Below, one piece after another: positions 37,918 to 46,799 of a stretch of DNA of 64,000 nt. The stretch is taken from contig NZ_FRFE01000006.1 in the NCBI RefSeq assembly GCF_900143695.1, positions 1 to 64,000 of the forward strand. The letters run 5' to 3'. This DNA comes from Desulfopila aestuarii DSM 18488. Its GTDB lineage: Bacteria > Desulfobacterota > Desulfobulbia > Desulfobulbales > Desulfocapsaceae. The notes below the pieces were generated by a model. The model ran no database searches and was not told where the DNA came from. It saw nothing but the letters and a program-made list of their open reading frames with translations. Every line of letters starts with the position of its first letter. Position 1 is the stretch's first letter. A program made the position numbers and the translations under genes.

Positions 37918-38783
37918 AGATGGCCTATTACCCCGGCTGCTCGCTGCAGGGCACCGCCCGTGACTACAACGAATCGATCCTGGATATCTGCAACACCCTC
38001 GATATTGAGTTGGTGGAAATTCCTGACTGGAACTGCTGCGGTGCGTCGTCAGCACATATGACCAACCACGAAGTGGCGATGCGTCTCTCCATCAGGAATC
38101 TGATGCAGGTCAAAGATGAAAAGCTTGACATTCTCGTGCCCTGCCCGGCCTGTTTTCAACGATTAAAAGCGGCAGACAAAGCATTGAAACACGACCCTTA
38201 CCACTGGGATGTCGATGACTACAGCCCTAAATTCGAGCTGGTCCACATCTCGACGTTTCTTGCAAAACCCGAAATTTTGGAACGCATCTCAGCAAAAATT
38301 TCCCGGCCTGTTGGAGATATGCGGGTTGCCTGCTATTACGGGTGTTTGTCACTTCGACCTCAACACCTCACTGATGCCGTAAACCACGAAATGCCAACAA
38401 CGTTGGAAACCATAGTCTCGGCGGTAGGCGCTCGTCCTGTCTCCTGGAGTCACCGCACCGAATGCTGCTCCGGCAGTCTCACCATGACCCGGCCGGATAT
38501 CGCCGGCAAACTGGTTGGCGATATCGTACGAGCGGCAGAGCGTGGCGGTGCCAATGCCATGGTTACCGATTGTCCGATGTGCCAGGCCAATGTCGAAGGT
38601 CGACAACTCGATATCAATCCGTCCGGGCCACACATACCTGTTTATTATGCAACCGAGCTGATAACCGCCGCGATGAGCGGAAGTTATCCTGAAAAACAGC
38701 AAAAAGTCCATCTAGTTTCCGCCCAGGTTCTGCAGAACCATCTGAACCAGGCCGCTCTTTCCAGCACGGAGGAGACACGATGA
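37914..38783 (+). CDS. hdrB: Heterodisulfide reductase subunit B-like protein HdrB
   Basis: A 289-residue protein with two CCG-type domains: MAYYPGCSLQGTA ... WNCCGASSAH (about 42) and ACYYGC ... ECCSGSLT (about 184), then DCPMCQANVE. In methanogen HdrB these cysteines hold two noncubane [4Fe-4S] clusters at the disulfide site. The second CCG reads CCSG, a common variation in bacterial copies. In a bacterium the substrate is probably not CoM-S-S-CoB; a thiol/disulfide or an electron-transfer role is inferred. Confidence 0.92.
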   Translation: MKMAYYPGCSLQGTARDYNESILDICNTLDIELVEIPDWNCCGASSAHMTNHEVAMRLSIRNLMQVKDEKLDILVPCPACFQRLKAADKALKHDPYHWDVDDYSPKFELVHISTFLAKPEILERISAKISRPVGDMRVACYYGCLSLRPQHLTDAVNHEMPTTLETIVSAVGARPVSWSHRTECCSGSLTMTRPDIAGKLVGDIVRAAERGGANAMVTDCPMCQANVEGRQLDINPSGPHIPVYYATELITAAMSGSYPEKQQKVHLVSAQVLQNHLNQAALSSTEETR

Positions 38784-41700
38784 ATCTCGATCCCCAAACG
38801 ACCAGCATCAAAACTCCGCTGCCCGTGGGGGCAGTGCTCGTTGTCGGAGGCGGCATCAGCGGCATGCAGTCGGCTCTCGATCTGGCCAACAGCGGCTTTA
38901 AGGTCTATATGGTCGAAAAGTCGCCGGCCATCGGTGGCAAGATGGCCCAGCTCGATAAAACCTTTCCTACCAACGACTGCTCAATGTGTATCGTCTCACC
39001 GAAACTGGTTGAAGTAGGACGCCATAAGAATATCGAGCTGTTCACCCACAGTGAGTTGACCGGTCTTACCGGTGAACAGGGTAATTTTTCTGCAACTATC
39101 AGAAGTCATGCCCGCTTTGTCGATATCGCAAAATGCACCGGCTGCGGCCTCTGTGAATACACCTGCCCTGTCACCTATCGTTCTGAGTTTCCACAACAAA
39201 CAGATGACGACGGCAAGAAAAAATACCCTAAGTCCAAAGATAAGCGGCTTATAACCGTAAAAGAGTTGCCAAACCCTTCAAGTCTTGCCGCCTGGACATT
39301 CTCGGTCAATCAAGAAAAATGTGGCAAATGTGGACTCTGCAGCAAAGCCTGTCTGCAGAATGCCATCATCTGGGAAAAAGGCAATACGGCCAACGTTGAT
39401 TCCGCAAAATGTACGGGCTGCGGAGCCTGCTTTACCGCTTGCCCCGACAAATTCAATGCTGTCGAAATAAGCAATGCCCCTGAACTGGAAAAAAGTCTTG
39501 GTGCAGCTATCGTCACCAGATCTCAGGAATTGCGCAAGGCGTTTGCCAAGAATCAACCGGAGCACTGCATCCGCTGCGGCCTCTGCGCCATGATGTGTAA
39601 AGAGGCAATGGGCATCAACGCCCTGAAGCTTCATGAACAGGGTATTGAAGCCGGCGTTGACATCTGCCAGATGTGCGGATCATGTATTTCTGTATGTCCG
39701 GTGGACTATCTGGCCATGGAGAAACTTACCAACAGAACAGCCCAACCACTCCTTGATGAGTTCAATGAACGCCTCAATCGCAGAAAGCCGGTCAACATCC
39801 ATTACCCGCAAGCGGTACCGCGAGTACCGACCATCGATCCGGATTCCTGCGTCCAGCTCAACACCGGTAATTGCGGAATCTGCAGTTCAATCTGCGGCGT
39901 CGGGGCCATTAACTACCGAGACGAGATCAATGAACAAACCGTTGAAATTGGCTCAGTCATCTACTCACCTGGCTTTGAAGTCTCCGATCCAAAACTGCGA
40001 GCAGAATTTGGTTATGGGATTTACCAGAACGTGGTCACCTCTATCGAATTTGAACGACTGCTCTCCGCCTCCGGACCTACTTCCGGCACAGTCACACGTC
40101 CAGGTGACGGCAGCCATCCCAAAAAGATAGCATGGATCCAATGTGTCGGCTCACGTGATCACAGCTGCAACCGTGAGTATTGTTCATCGGTCTGCTGCAT
40201 GTACGCTACCAAAGAGGCTTATATCGCACGCGAGCATGACAAGAGCATCGAGCCGACCATCTTCTATATCGATATGCGCTCTTTTGGCAAGAACTTCGAC
40301 GAATATATCGAGCGCGCCAAGGAGAACAAGGTCAGGTACGTTCGGGCCATGGTCAGCCGCCTCTATGAAGATCCCCAAACCGGTAATCTCGAACTGCGTT
40401 ACACCGATGAAACCGGAAAAAGGCTGACAGAAGAGTTTGACATGGTGGTGCTTTCCGTTGGCATCCAGGTTCATGAATCGAGTAAGCAACTCGCAGATCT
40501 GCTCGGCATTGCGGTGGACAAATACGGATTTGCCGTCACCGATACCTTTTCGCCTCTGGCAGCCTCAAGACCTGGCATCTATGTCAGCGGTGCCTTCAAC
40601 GGCCCTAAAGACATCCCGGAAACGGTAAGTGAGGCTTCAGGCGCAGCCCAGGTGGCTTCCGCCGCTATTGCCTCTGCCCGCGGCAGTCGCATTACCCGTG
40701 AACAGCTTCCGACCGAAAGAGAATTGCAGCCCGATGAAGAATTAAGAATCGGGGTGTTTATCTGCCACTGCGGCACCAATATCGCTTCGGTAGTGAATGT
40801 TCCCGAGGTCATGGAGTACGCTCGAACCTTGCCCGGCGTGGTCTATGTCGACAAACCGCTCTACACCTGTTCCCAGGATTCGCAGGAACAGATGCGCACC
40901 ATTATCGAAGAAAACAACCTGAATCGTATAGTTGTTTCGGCCTGCTCGCCCACCACCCACGAACCGTTATTCATGTCCACAATCCGGGCGGCAGGCCTTA
41001 ACAAGTATTATTTTGACATGGCCAACATCCGCGATCAATGCAGTTGGGTCCATCCGCTGGAACCCGACAAGGCCACAGAAAAAGCCAAACGCCTCACCCG
41101 TATGGCTGTAGCAAACGCATCCCAGACAGAGCCGCTGCAGGAGATGGAGTTTCCTGTCGATACCCGCTTGCTCATCATCGGCGGGGGTGTCGCCGGAATG
41201 AACGCCGCACTGTCGGCGGCCAACCAGGGGTGCTCTGTGTTCCTGGTGGAGAAAGAGGCGACTCTCGGTGGCAATCTCAATACGCTTCGCCAAACCACTG
41301 ATCATCGCAACATTCAGGAATATCTCAACACCCTGATCACCAAGGTCCGGCAGGACGAACGCATCAAGGTCTACACCAGTTCTATGGTGGTAGAACATTC
41401 AGGTTTTGTCGGTGCCTTCCAGACAGAGATCATCACTCCAACCGGTGCCCAGCGTACACTGAAGCATGGCGCGATCATCCTTGCCACCGGCGGCATGGAA
41501 AACCGCCCCAGCCTTTTCAGTCTTGGCGAATCCAAACAGGTCGTCACCCAGGCCGAATTCGAACGGATGATGGCAGATGAACCGGAAAAATTCTCTCTCA
41601 CCAGACATATCGTCATGATCCAGTGCGTCGGTTCTCGCGACAAGGAACAGCAGGATTACTGCTCACGTGTCTGTTGCAACCAGGCGGTAAAAAACAGCCT

Positions 41701-42439
41701 TTCGTTCAAAAAACTTCGTCCGGAAGGCAGGGTCGATATCCTCTATCGTGATATGCGCACTTATGGTCTCGGGGAACTGAGTTATCGCAAATCCAGGGAA
41801 CTTGGCGTGAACTTCATCAGGTATGAGCCTGAAAAGAATATGCCAATTCTCTCTTCTACTGAAGGAGGATTGCAGGTTCTTGTCAATGATCCTTCGATTC
41901 GCAGCGATGTCTTTCTTAACCCCGACCTGCTGGTACTTTCCACAGGCATAAAACCTCGGGACACGGACGAACTGTCGTCCATGCTGCGCTGCACCAGAAA
42001 CCGCCATGGCTTCTTCATTGAGGCACATGCCAAACTTCGACCGGTTGATCTGCCAAGCGAAGGACTCTTTATGGCCGGTACCGCGCACGGGCCGAAAAAT
42101 ATTCCGGAGACCATCTCCCAGGCGCAGGCGGCTGTTTCAAGGGCACTCACCATTCTTTCCCGTGACAAGCTGACACTCTCGGCGGTGGTGTCGAAGGTAG
42201 ACCCGAAAAACTGTGCAGTATGCCTCACGTGTGTGCGGGCCTGTCCATACGGTGTTCCGGTAATCAATGCCGAACATAGCGCCGAGATCAACCCCGCGCT
42301 ATGTCATGGTTGCGGCATTTGTGTCGCAGAATGTCCGGCCAAGACCATCTCACTTGGTCGTTATAACGATAAGAATATGTTCGCCAAGATTCGATCTGAG
42401 CGACCTGAACCCCAAGCCGTCGAGGAGGACATTGCATGA
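38780..42439 (+). CDS. hdrA: Long polyferredoxin-type HdrA (module 2)
   Basis: A 1219-residue HdrA, about 200 residues longer than the module-1 copy. After the first FAD fold (VLVVGGGISGMQSALDLA, about 20) come five ferredoxin-type motifs within residues 115-310: CTGCGLCEYTCP, CGKCGLCSKAC, CTGCGACFTACP, CIRCGLCAMMC and CQMCGSCISVCP. Then come the usual SSVCCMYATKEAYIAREHD segment, a second FAD fold (LLIIGGGVAGMNAAL, about 795) and the C-terminal pair CAVCLTCVRACP and CHGCGICVAECP. It is translationally coupled to hdrB before it and mvhD after it. The likely role is flavin-based electron confurcation with MetVF. Confidence 0.93.
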   Translation: MNLDPQTTSIKTPLPVGAVLVVGGGISGMQSALDLANSGFKVYMVEKSPAIGGKMAQLDKTFPTNDCSMCIVSPKLVEVGRHKNIELFTHSELTGLTGEQGNFSATIRSHARFVDIAKCTGCGLCEYTCPVTYRSEFPQQTDDDGKKKYPKSKDKRLITVKELPNPSSLAAWTFSVNQEKCGKCGLCSKACLQNAIIWEKGNTANVDSAKCTGCGACFTACPDKFNAVEISNAPELEKSLGAAIVTRSQELRKAFAKNQPEHCIRCGLCAMMCKEAMGINALKLHEQGIEAGVDICQMCGSCISVCPVDYLAMEKLTNRTAQPLLDEFNERLNRRKPVNIHYPQAVPRVPTIDPDSCVQLNTGNCGICSSICGVGAINYRDEINEQTVEIGSVIYSPGFEVSDPKLRAEFGYGIYQNVVTSIEFERLLSASGPTSGTVTRPGDGSHPKKIAWIQCVGSRDHSCNREYCSSVCCMYATKEAYIAREHDKSIEPTIFYIDMRSFGKNFDEYIERAKENKVRYVRAMVSRLYEDPQTGNLELRYTDETGKRLTEEFDMVVLSVGIQVHESSKQLADLLGIAVDKYGFAVTDTFSPLAASRPGIYVSGAFNGPKDIPETVSEASGAAQVASAAIASARGSRITREQLPTERELQPDEELRIGVFICHCGTNIASVVNVPEVMEYARTLPGVVYVDKPLYTCSQDSQEQMRTIIEENNLNRIVVSACSPTTHEPLFMSTIRAAGLNKYYFDMANIRDQCSWVHPLEPDKATEKAKRLTRMAVANASQTEPLQEMEFPVDTRLLIIGGGVAGMNAALSAANQGCSVFLVEKEATLGGNLNTLRQTTDHRNIQEYLNTLITKVRQDERIKVYTSSMVVEHSGFVGAFQTEIITPTGAQRTLKHGAIILATGGMENRPSLFSLGESKQVVTQAEFERMMADEPEKFSLTRHIVMIQCVGSRDKEQQDYCSRVCCNQAVKNSLSFKKLRPEGRVDILYRDMRTYGLGELSYRKSRELGVNFIRYEPEKNMPILSSTEGGLQVLVNDPSIRSDVFLNPDLLVLSTGIKPRDTDELSSMLRCTRNRHGFFIEAHAKLRPVDLPSEGLFMAGTAHGPKNIPETISQAQAAVSRALTILSRDKLTLSAVVSKVDPKNCAVCLTCVRACPYGVPVINAEHSAEINPALCHGCGICVAECPAKTISLGRYNDKNMFAKIRSERPEPQAVEEDIA

Positions 42440-42882
42440 TGCCAGCGAAAGCAAACAACATCGTCGCCTTTGCCTGCCGTCACTGAGCGTACTCGGCTGC
42501 GGACCTGGCAGGTTCGGAACGAAGACAATACCCCTCCTCGATCTCCATCGTCATGCTGCCCTGTACCGGCAGAATCGAGGAAGCAATAATTTTACAGGCC
42601 TTTGAGGGAGGAGCGGATGGTGTAATGGTGGTCGGTTGCTTAGAGGGCGACTGCCATTACCTATCCGGTAACATCAGGGCCAGGGCCAGGGTACAGAGAG
42701 TCTCCGACATACTGGAGTCGATCGGTATCGGCGGTGATCGGGTTCGGATGTACAACCTGAGCGCCGGAGAAGGCGCAAAGTTTGCCGCCTATGCCAATGA
42801 ATTTTCCGAGCATATCGATCAGCTCGGGCCAAGCATCATCAACCAGGTTCGCAATACGAAAGCGGAACAGGTTACAGCATAA
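42436..42882 (+). CDS. mvhD: MvhD-type hydrogenase iron-sulfur subunit, selenoprotein (module 2, Sec17)
   Basis: A 148-residue frame from ATG 42436, overlapping the hdrA stop (a second in-frame ATG is at 42439). TGA at 42484-42486 is read as Sec17 in FACRH-U-AYSAADLAG, where module 1 has FACHYCAF. The later site here is Cys (VVGCLEGDCHYLSGN), where module 1 has Sec. A 7-bp hairpin with a GGC loop follows at 13 nt. Without read-through only a 16-residue peptide would be made, and no suitable start lies directly after the TGA. It joins HdrA to MetVF. Confidence 0.9.
42500..42516 (+). other. SECIS-like hairpin of mvhD (module 2)
   Basis: CGGACCT / AGGTTCG pair (one G-U) around the loop GGC, starting 13 nt after the TGA. 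It has the same loop and nearly the same spacing as the rhodanese SECIS candidate. Confidence 0.75.
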
Positions 42883-42913
42883 CCTTTTCGAGCTGAAGAA
42901 GGAGATACCATCC

Positions 42914-43582
42914 ATGATTACCGGAACCCCAAAACCGATAGATGAAATACTGGCTATGCTTGAGCCCTACAAACGGATCGTCGTCGCCGGATGCTTTGGC
43001 TGCGTCACGGTCTGTCGGGTCGGTGGTGAGAAGGAGGTGCAGGTGCTCTCCTCTTCACTTCGCCTTGCCCGCGAGGCCAAGGATAACAAGCTGGAAATCA
43101 AAGAAGTCTGCCTGGAGCGCCAGTGCGACCCTGAATATCTTGAGGCACTTCGCCCCTACGCTGAAGATTACGATGCGGTGCTATCTATCGCTTGTGGGGC
43201 AGGCATCCAGTTCGTTGCAGAGAAATTTCAAAAGACCCCTGTTCTACCAGGGATTAACACTGGTTTTCTCGGCGTCACCGAACGCCAGGGAGAATGGGCT
43301 GAGCGATGCCAGGGTTGCGGTGACTGTGTCCTTCACCTCACCGGAGGTATCTGCCCGGTCAGTCGCTGCGCCAAATCGCTCTTCCATGGTCCATGCGGTG
43401 GTTCAGCCAAGGGTATCTGTGAGGTGTCACCAGATGTAGCCTGCGGCTGGCAGCTCATCATTGATCGGTTAAAAGCACTGAATCAGTTGGAGAATTACGG
43501 CAAGCTCATCCCCTACAAAGGCTGGTCGACCTCAAGAGACGGTGGTCCGCGCCGCATCATCAGGGAGGACATGACATTATGA
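42914..43582 (+). CDS. metV: MetV zinc-binding partner of MetF (module 2)
   Basis: A 222-residue MetV with AGCFGCVTVCRVGG at the N-terminus and CQGCGDCVLHLTGGICPVSRCAKSLFHGPCGG in the C-terminal half. ATG 42914 with AAGGAG 9 bp upstream is the start; a longer in-frame extension would overlap mvhD. It is clearly paralogous to the module-1 MetV. It overlaps metF by four bases. Confidence 0.9.
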   Translation: MITGTPKPIDEILAMLEPYKRIVVAGCFGCVTVCRVGGEKEVQVLSSSLRLAREAKDNKLEIKEVCLERQCDPEYLEALRPYAEDYDAVLSIACGAGIQFVAEKFQKTPVLPGINTGFLGVTERQGEWAERCQGCGDCVLHLTGGICPVSRCAKSLFHGPCGGSAKGICEVSPDVACGWQLIIDRLKALNQLENYGKLIPYKGWSTSRDGGPRRIIREDMTL

Positions 43583-44505
43583 AAGCTGGAAGCAACCTTG
43601 AAAAGGTACTGGCCGCCGGCCATTTTGCTGTCACTGCTGAGTGCGGGCCGCCCCGTGGCGCCGATGCTGAAATCGTCCGAAAAAAAGCCGCGTTCGTGAA
43701 AGGAAATGTCGATGCCTGTAATGTTACCGACAACCAGACTTCGGTCGTGCGCATGAGTTCGCTGGCAGGTTGCCTGCTGGTGAAAGAATGTGGAACGGAG
43801 CCTCTTATTCAAATGGTGGTCCGCGATCGTAACCGTATCGCCTTGCAATCTGATCTGCTTGGTGCCTCGGCCATGGGAGTAAAAAACCTGCTGTGCCTCT
43901 CAGGCGATCATCAGAAATTCGGTGAAGATCCACAAGCAAAAAATGTCTTTGATATCGATTCGATTCAACTCATCCACATGGTGAAAACCATGCGGGATGA
44001 AGGCATTTTTCCGTCCGGGAAAAAACTTGAGGGGGAACCGAAATTCTATATCGGCTGCGCCGTGAATCCTTTTGCCGACCCTTATGAGATCAGGGTGCCG
44101 CGCTTTAAACTCAAGGTCGACGCCGGAGCTGATTTCGTCCAGACCCAGTGCATCTACAATATGGCCAAATTCAAACAGTACATGGAAGATGCAAAAAAAA
44201 TGGGCCTTCACGACAGGGTAAAGATCCTGGCAGGGGTTACACCACTCAAATCGGCTGGCATGGCAAAATTCATGAAGAAGTTTGTGGCCGGTATGGACAT
44301 TCCGGATGATGTGATCAAGCGCATTGCCGATGAGCCAAAGGAAAAACAGGCTGCCAAGGGCATTGAGATGTGTGTCGAGCAAATTCAGGAATTAAAAGAA
44401 ATAGAAGGTGTCGCCGGAGTGCATGTGATGGCGATTGAATGGGAAGAAAAACTGGGCAAAATCGTAGGGGACGCAGGGCTGTTACCAAGACCGCATGTCG
44501 ACTGA
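43579..44505 (+). CDS. metF: Methylenetetrahydrofolate reductase MetF (module 2)
   Basis: A 308-residue MetF with the same landmarks as the module-1 enzyme: AECGPPRGADAE, NVTDNQTSVVRMSS, MVVRDRNRIALQSDLLGA, LLCLSGDHQKFGEDP and DFVQTQCIYNMAKF. The two differ at many surface positions, so the duplication is not recent. The start overlaps the metV stop (ATGA). It ends the enzyme part of the operon; a receiver protein follows after 53 bp. Confidence 0.94.
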   Translation: MKAGSNLEKVLAAGHFAVTAECGPPRGADAEIVRKKAAFVKGNVDACNVTDNQTSVVRMSSLAGCLLVKECGTEPLIQMVVRDRNRIALQSDLLGASAMGVKNLLCLSGDHQKFGEDPQAKNVFDIDSIQLIHMVKTMRDEGIFPSGKKLEGEPKFYIGCAVNPFADPYEIRVPRFKLKVDAGADFVQTQCIYNMAKFKQYMEDAKKMGLHDRVKILAGVTPLKSAGMAKFMKKFVAGMDIPDDVIKRIADEPKEKQAAKGIEMCVEQIQELKEIEGVAGVHVMAIEWEEKLGKIVGDAGLLPRPHVD

Positions 44506-44558
44506 CCTGAGAAGGAGAGAGTTTTTCTCATCCTTCACTTCAAGACAAGGAGGAAACT

Positions 44559-44945
44559 ATGGCAGAGAAAAAGAACGTACTTCTGGTAGACGATGATCCT
44601 GATTTCGTCGAAGCCGTAAAAGTGATAGTTGAAAGTGGAGGATATGATGTTCGGGTTGCCTTTGATGGCAAGGAAGGTCTCGAAATGGTCAAGGAGAAAA
44701 AACCTGACCTGATCGTGCTCGATGTCATGATGCCGGTGATGGACGGCCACGCTGCCTGCGCCGCATTAAAGAAAAACCCTGAGACTCGTGAGATACCGAT
44801 AATTTTACTGACTGCGGTGGCCGACCGGGTCACTACTTCCAAGTATTCGCATCGCGATATGCTGGAGAGTGAGGCGGAAGACTATATGCCAAAACCGGTC
44901 GATCCGCCGGAGCTGCTAAGCCTGATACGGCGCTGGCTGGTATAA
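44559..44945 (+). CDS. Single-domain response regulator
   Basis: A 128-residue REC domain with acidic pocket VDDDPDF, phospho-acceptor Asp in LIVLDVMMPVMDG, the conserved Thr in ILLTAVADRV, and Lys in YMPKPVDP. There is no output domain. AAGGAGG precedes ATG 44559. It probably works with the PAS kinase at 35814 or the REC-kinase at 45138, acting by protein contact. A terminator follows. Confidence 0.88.
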   Translation: MAEKKNVLLVDDDPDFVEAVKVIVESGGYDVRVAFDGKEGLEMVKEKKPDLIVLDVMMPVMDGHAACAALKKNPETREIPIILLTAVADRVTTSKYSHRDMLESEAEDYMPKPVDPPELLSLIRRWLV

Positions 44946-44950
44946 CCCGC

Positions 44951-44990
44951 AAGCCAGCTGCCCTGTAAGCACAGTCAAGGCAGCTGGCTT
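44951..44990 (+). terminator. Terminator of the metF-hdr-mvhD-metVF operon
   Basis: AAGCCAGCTGCC and GGCAGCTGGCTT form a perfect 12-bp stem with a 16-base loop, just after the response-regulator stop. There is no long T-tract, but its placement fits the end of the 10-kb operon. Confidence 0.7.
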
Positions 44991-45137
44991 AAAACGAGAA
45001 AACTGCACATTACAGTAGCCATAGAGCCATCCCAATCAGTGAATATCGGGATGGCAATGGTTCTGACTGCGCACAGACAGTTGCAGGAGTATTTCCGGTG
45101 GTTGTCGGATAAAGGAATTATTTTTCTGGAGAAAGAA

Positions 45138-46643
45138 ATGGGAGACATCCGAATTCTCATAATTGACGATGAGGAAGTAATCCGCGAAGGCGTCCAGAGG
45201 GCCCTGTCCGGCAGAGGATATGAAATCGCCAAGGCAGAAAATGGCGAGAAAGGGATCGAGATGATCCGCAACAGCGGATTCGATATTGTATTGCTCGATC
45301 TGATGATGCCGGGAATTGATGGGTTTGCCGTGCTTGACTGGATCAAGGAAAACCGGCCACAGACAGAAGTGGTGGTGGTCACCGGTTTTGCCACTGTCTC
45401 AAAAGCTGTCACCGCCATGAAACAGGGCGCGTTCGATTTCGTCGGTAAACCTTTTACCCCAGATTATATCCGGATCGTTGTCAGTCGTGCTGCCGAAAAA
45501 ATCAAGCTTTCAGCCGAAGCGGAACGATTACGCGAGGAACATTCATTAAATCTCGCGGCTATCCAGAACGAAAAGAGCCGACTGAAAACCGTTTTCGGCT
45601 GTATGGCTGAAGCGGTGGTTATCACCGACAGTAACAGTATTGTGGTCCATCACAACCCCGCCGCCATCAAGATTCTTGAAATCCAGACCGACCCGGTCAT
45701 TGGCAAACCACTGGCAGCCTCAATACTTGATGACACCGCTGTGAATATGGTGAAGCAGGCCATGGCCAATTCCAGTGTTGTTACCCGCGAATTTCCGCCG
45801 GGAACCATCTCACGAAAATTTTTACGCGCCCACTGCGCCCCTGTTACCGTCGACAATGGTGTGGTGATCGGCTCGGTCACCGCCTTTGAGGATATCAGCA
45901 CCCACAAGGAAATTGACCGGATGAAGTCGGACTTTGTAGCCATGGTCGCTCATGAACTCAAGTCACCTCTCGCATCCATTGAGCAGATGATCTATGCCCT
46001 GCAAATTGGCTGCGAGCATGAATCCGGCGCGGCCTGCTCCACCATGCATAACCGTATCACCGTCCGTACCCGCGATCTCCTCTCCATGATCGACAACCTG
46101 CTCAATCTCTCAAAGATGGAAAACGGCACGGTGGAGTTCAACCTTGAACCTATCCGTGGTCATGAAGTTCTTGACCACATCCTTGACGTGATCACCCTGC
46201 AGGCAAAGAACAGAGGTATCACCATCACCTACAACCCGAGCGAAGAAGAATGGTGGTTCAATGTTGATTACGACCATATCCGCTCTGCGTGTATGAACAT
46301 CATCTCCAATGCGGTGAAATATACCCCTGATGGTGGCAAAGTAGACATCTCCACCTCAATAAGTGGAGGATTTGCCAATATCGTGGTCAAAGATTCCGGT
46401 ATCGGAATCAGCAAGGAAGACCTTCCGCATATCTTCGATCGTTTCTTCCGGGTCAAAGGCAAAGCAACCCGTCATATTACCGGGTCCGGCCTCGGTCTTT
46501 CGCTTGTGAAAGAAGTCGTCGATGCACACCAAGGATATATCGAGGTCAACTCGGAACTCGAGAAGGGCACAACATTTACGTTGAGTTTCCCCATCACCCC
46601 ACAACCTGCGATGGAAGAAAAAGCAACAATTGAATCACAATGA
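45138..46643 (+). CDS. REC-PAS-histidine kinase (linked to module 2)
   Basis: A 501-residue soluble protein: REC (about 5-120; ILIIDDEEVIREG, IVLLDLMMPGIDG), PAS (about 150-260), HisKA (FVAMVAHELKSPLASIEQM) and HATPase (NIISNAVKYTPDGG, DSGIGISKEDLPHIFDRFFR, GSGLGLSLVKE). ATG 45138 has GGAG 6 bp upstream and puts REC at the N-terminus; an earlier ATG at 45039 adds 33 residues without family match. The layout equals the kinase beside module 1 at 23688, so the two modules carry paralogous sensors. Confidence 0.86.
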   Translation: MGDIRILIIDDEEVIREGVQRALSGRGYEIAKAENGEKGIEMIRNSGFDIVLLDLMMPGIDGFAVLDWIKENRPQTEVVVVTGFATVSKAVTAMKQGAFDFVGKPFTPDYIRIVVSRAAEKIKLSAEAERLREEHSLNLAAIQNEKSRLKTVFGCMAEAVVITDSNSIVVHHNPAAIKILEIQTDPVIGKPLAASILDDTAVNMVKQAMANSSVVTREFPPGTISRKFLRAHCAPVTVDNGVVIGSVTAFEDISTHKEIDRMKSDFVAMVAHELKSPLASIEQMIYALQIGCEHESGAACSTMHNRITVRTRDLLSMIDNLLNLSKMENGTVEFNLEPIRGHEVLDHILDVITLQAKNRGITITYNPSEEEWWFNVDYDHIRSACMNIISNAVKYTPDGGKVDISTSISGGFANIVVKDSGIGISKEDLPHIFDRFFRVKGKATRHITGSGLGLSLVKEVVDAHQGYIEVNSELEKGTTFTLSFPITPQPAMEEKATIESQ

Positions 46644-46799
46644 GCAAAAGCTCTACCCTGCTCTTTAACTTCATACACGCTCTGATTGACGCTATTTTTC
46701 TTCCAGTCGGTCAATTTTTCTTCGAAAAAAATAGAAAAATAGCCAAAGCTGTCACAATTCTACAGGGTTATAGCCGTACTTTTTCCTACTCCCTTCACC

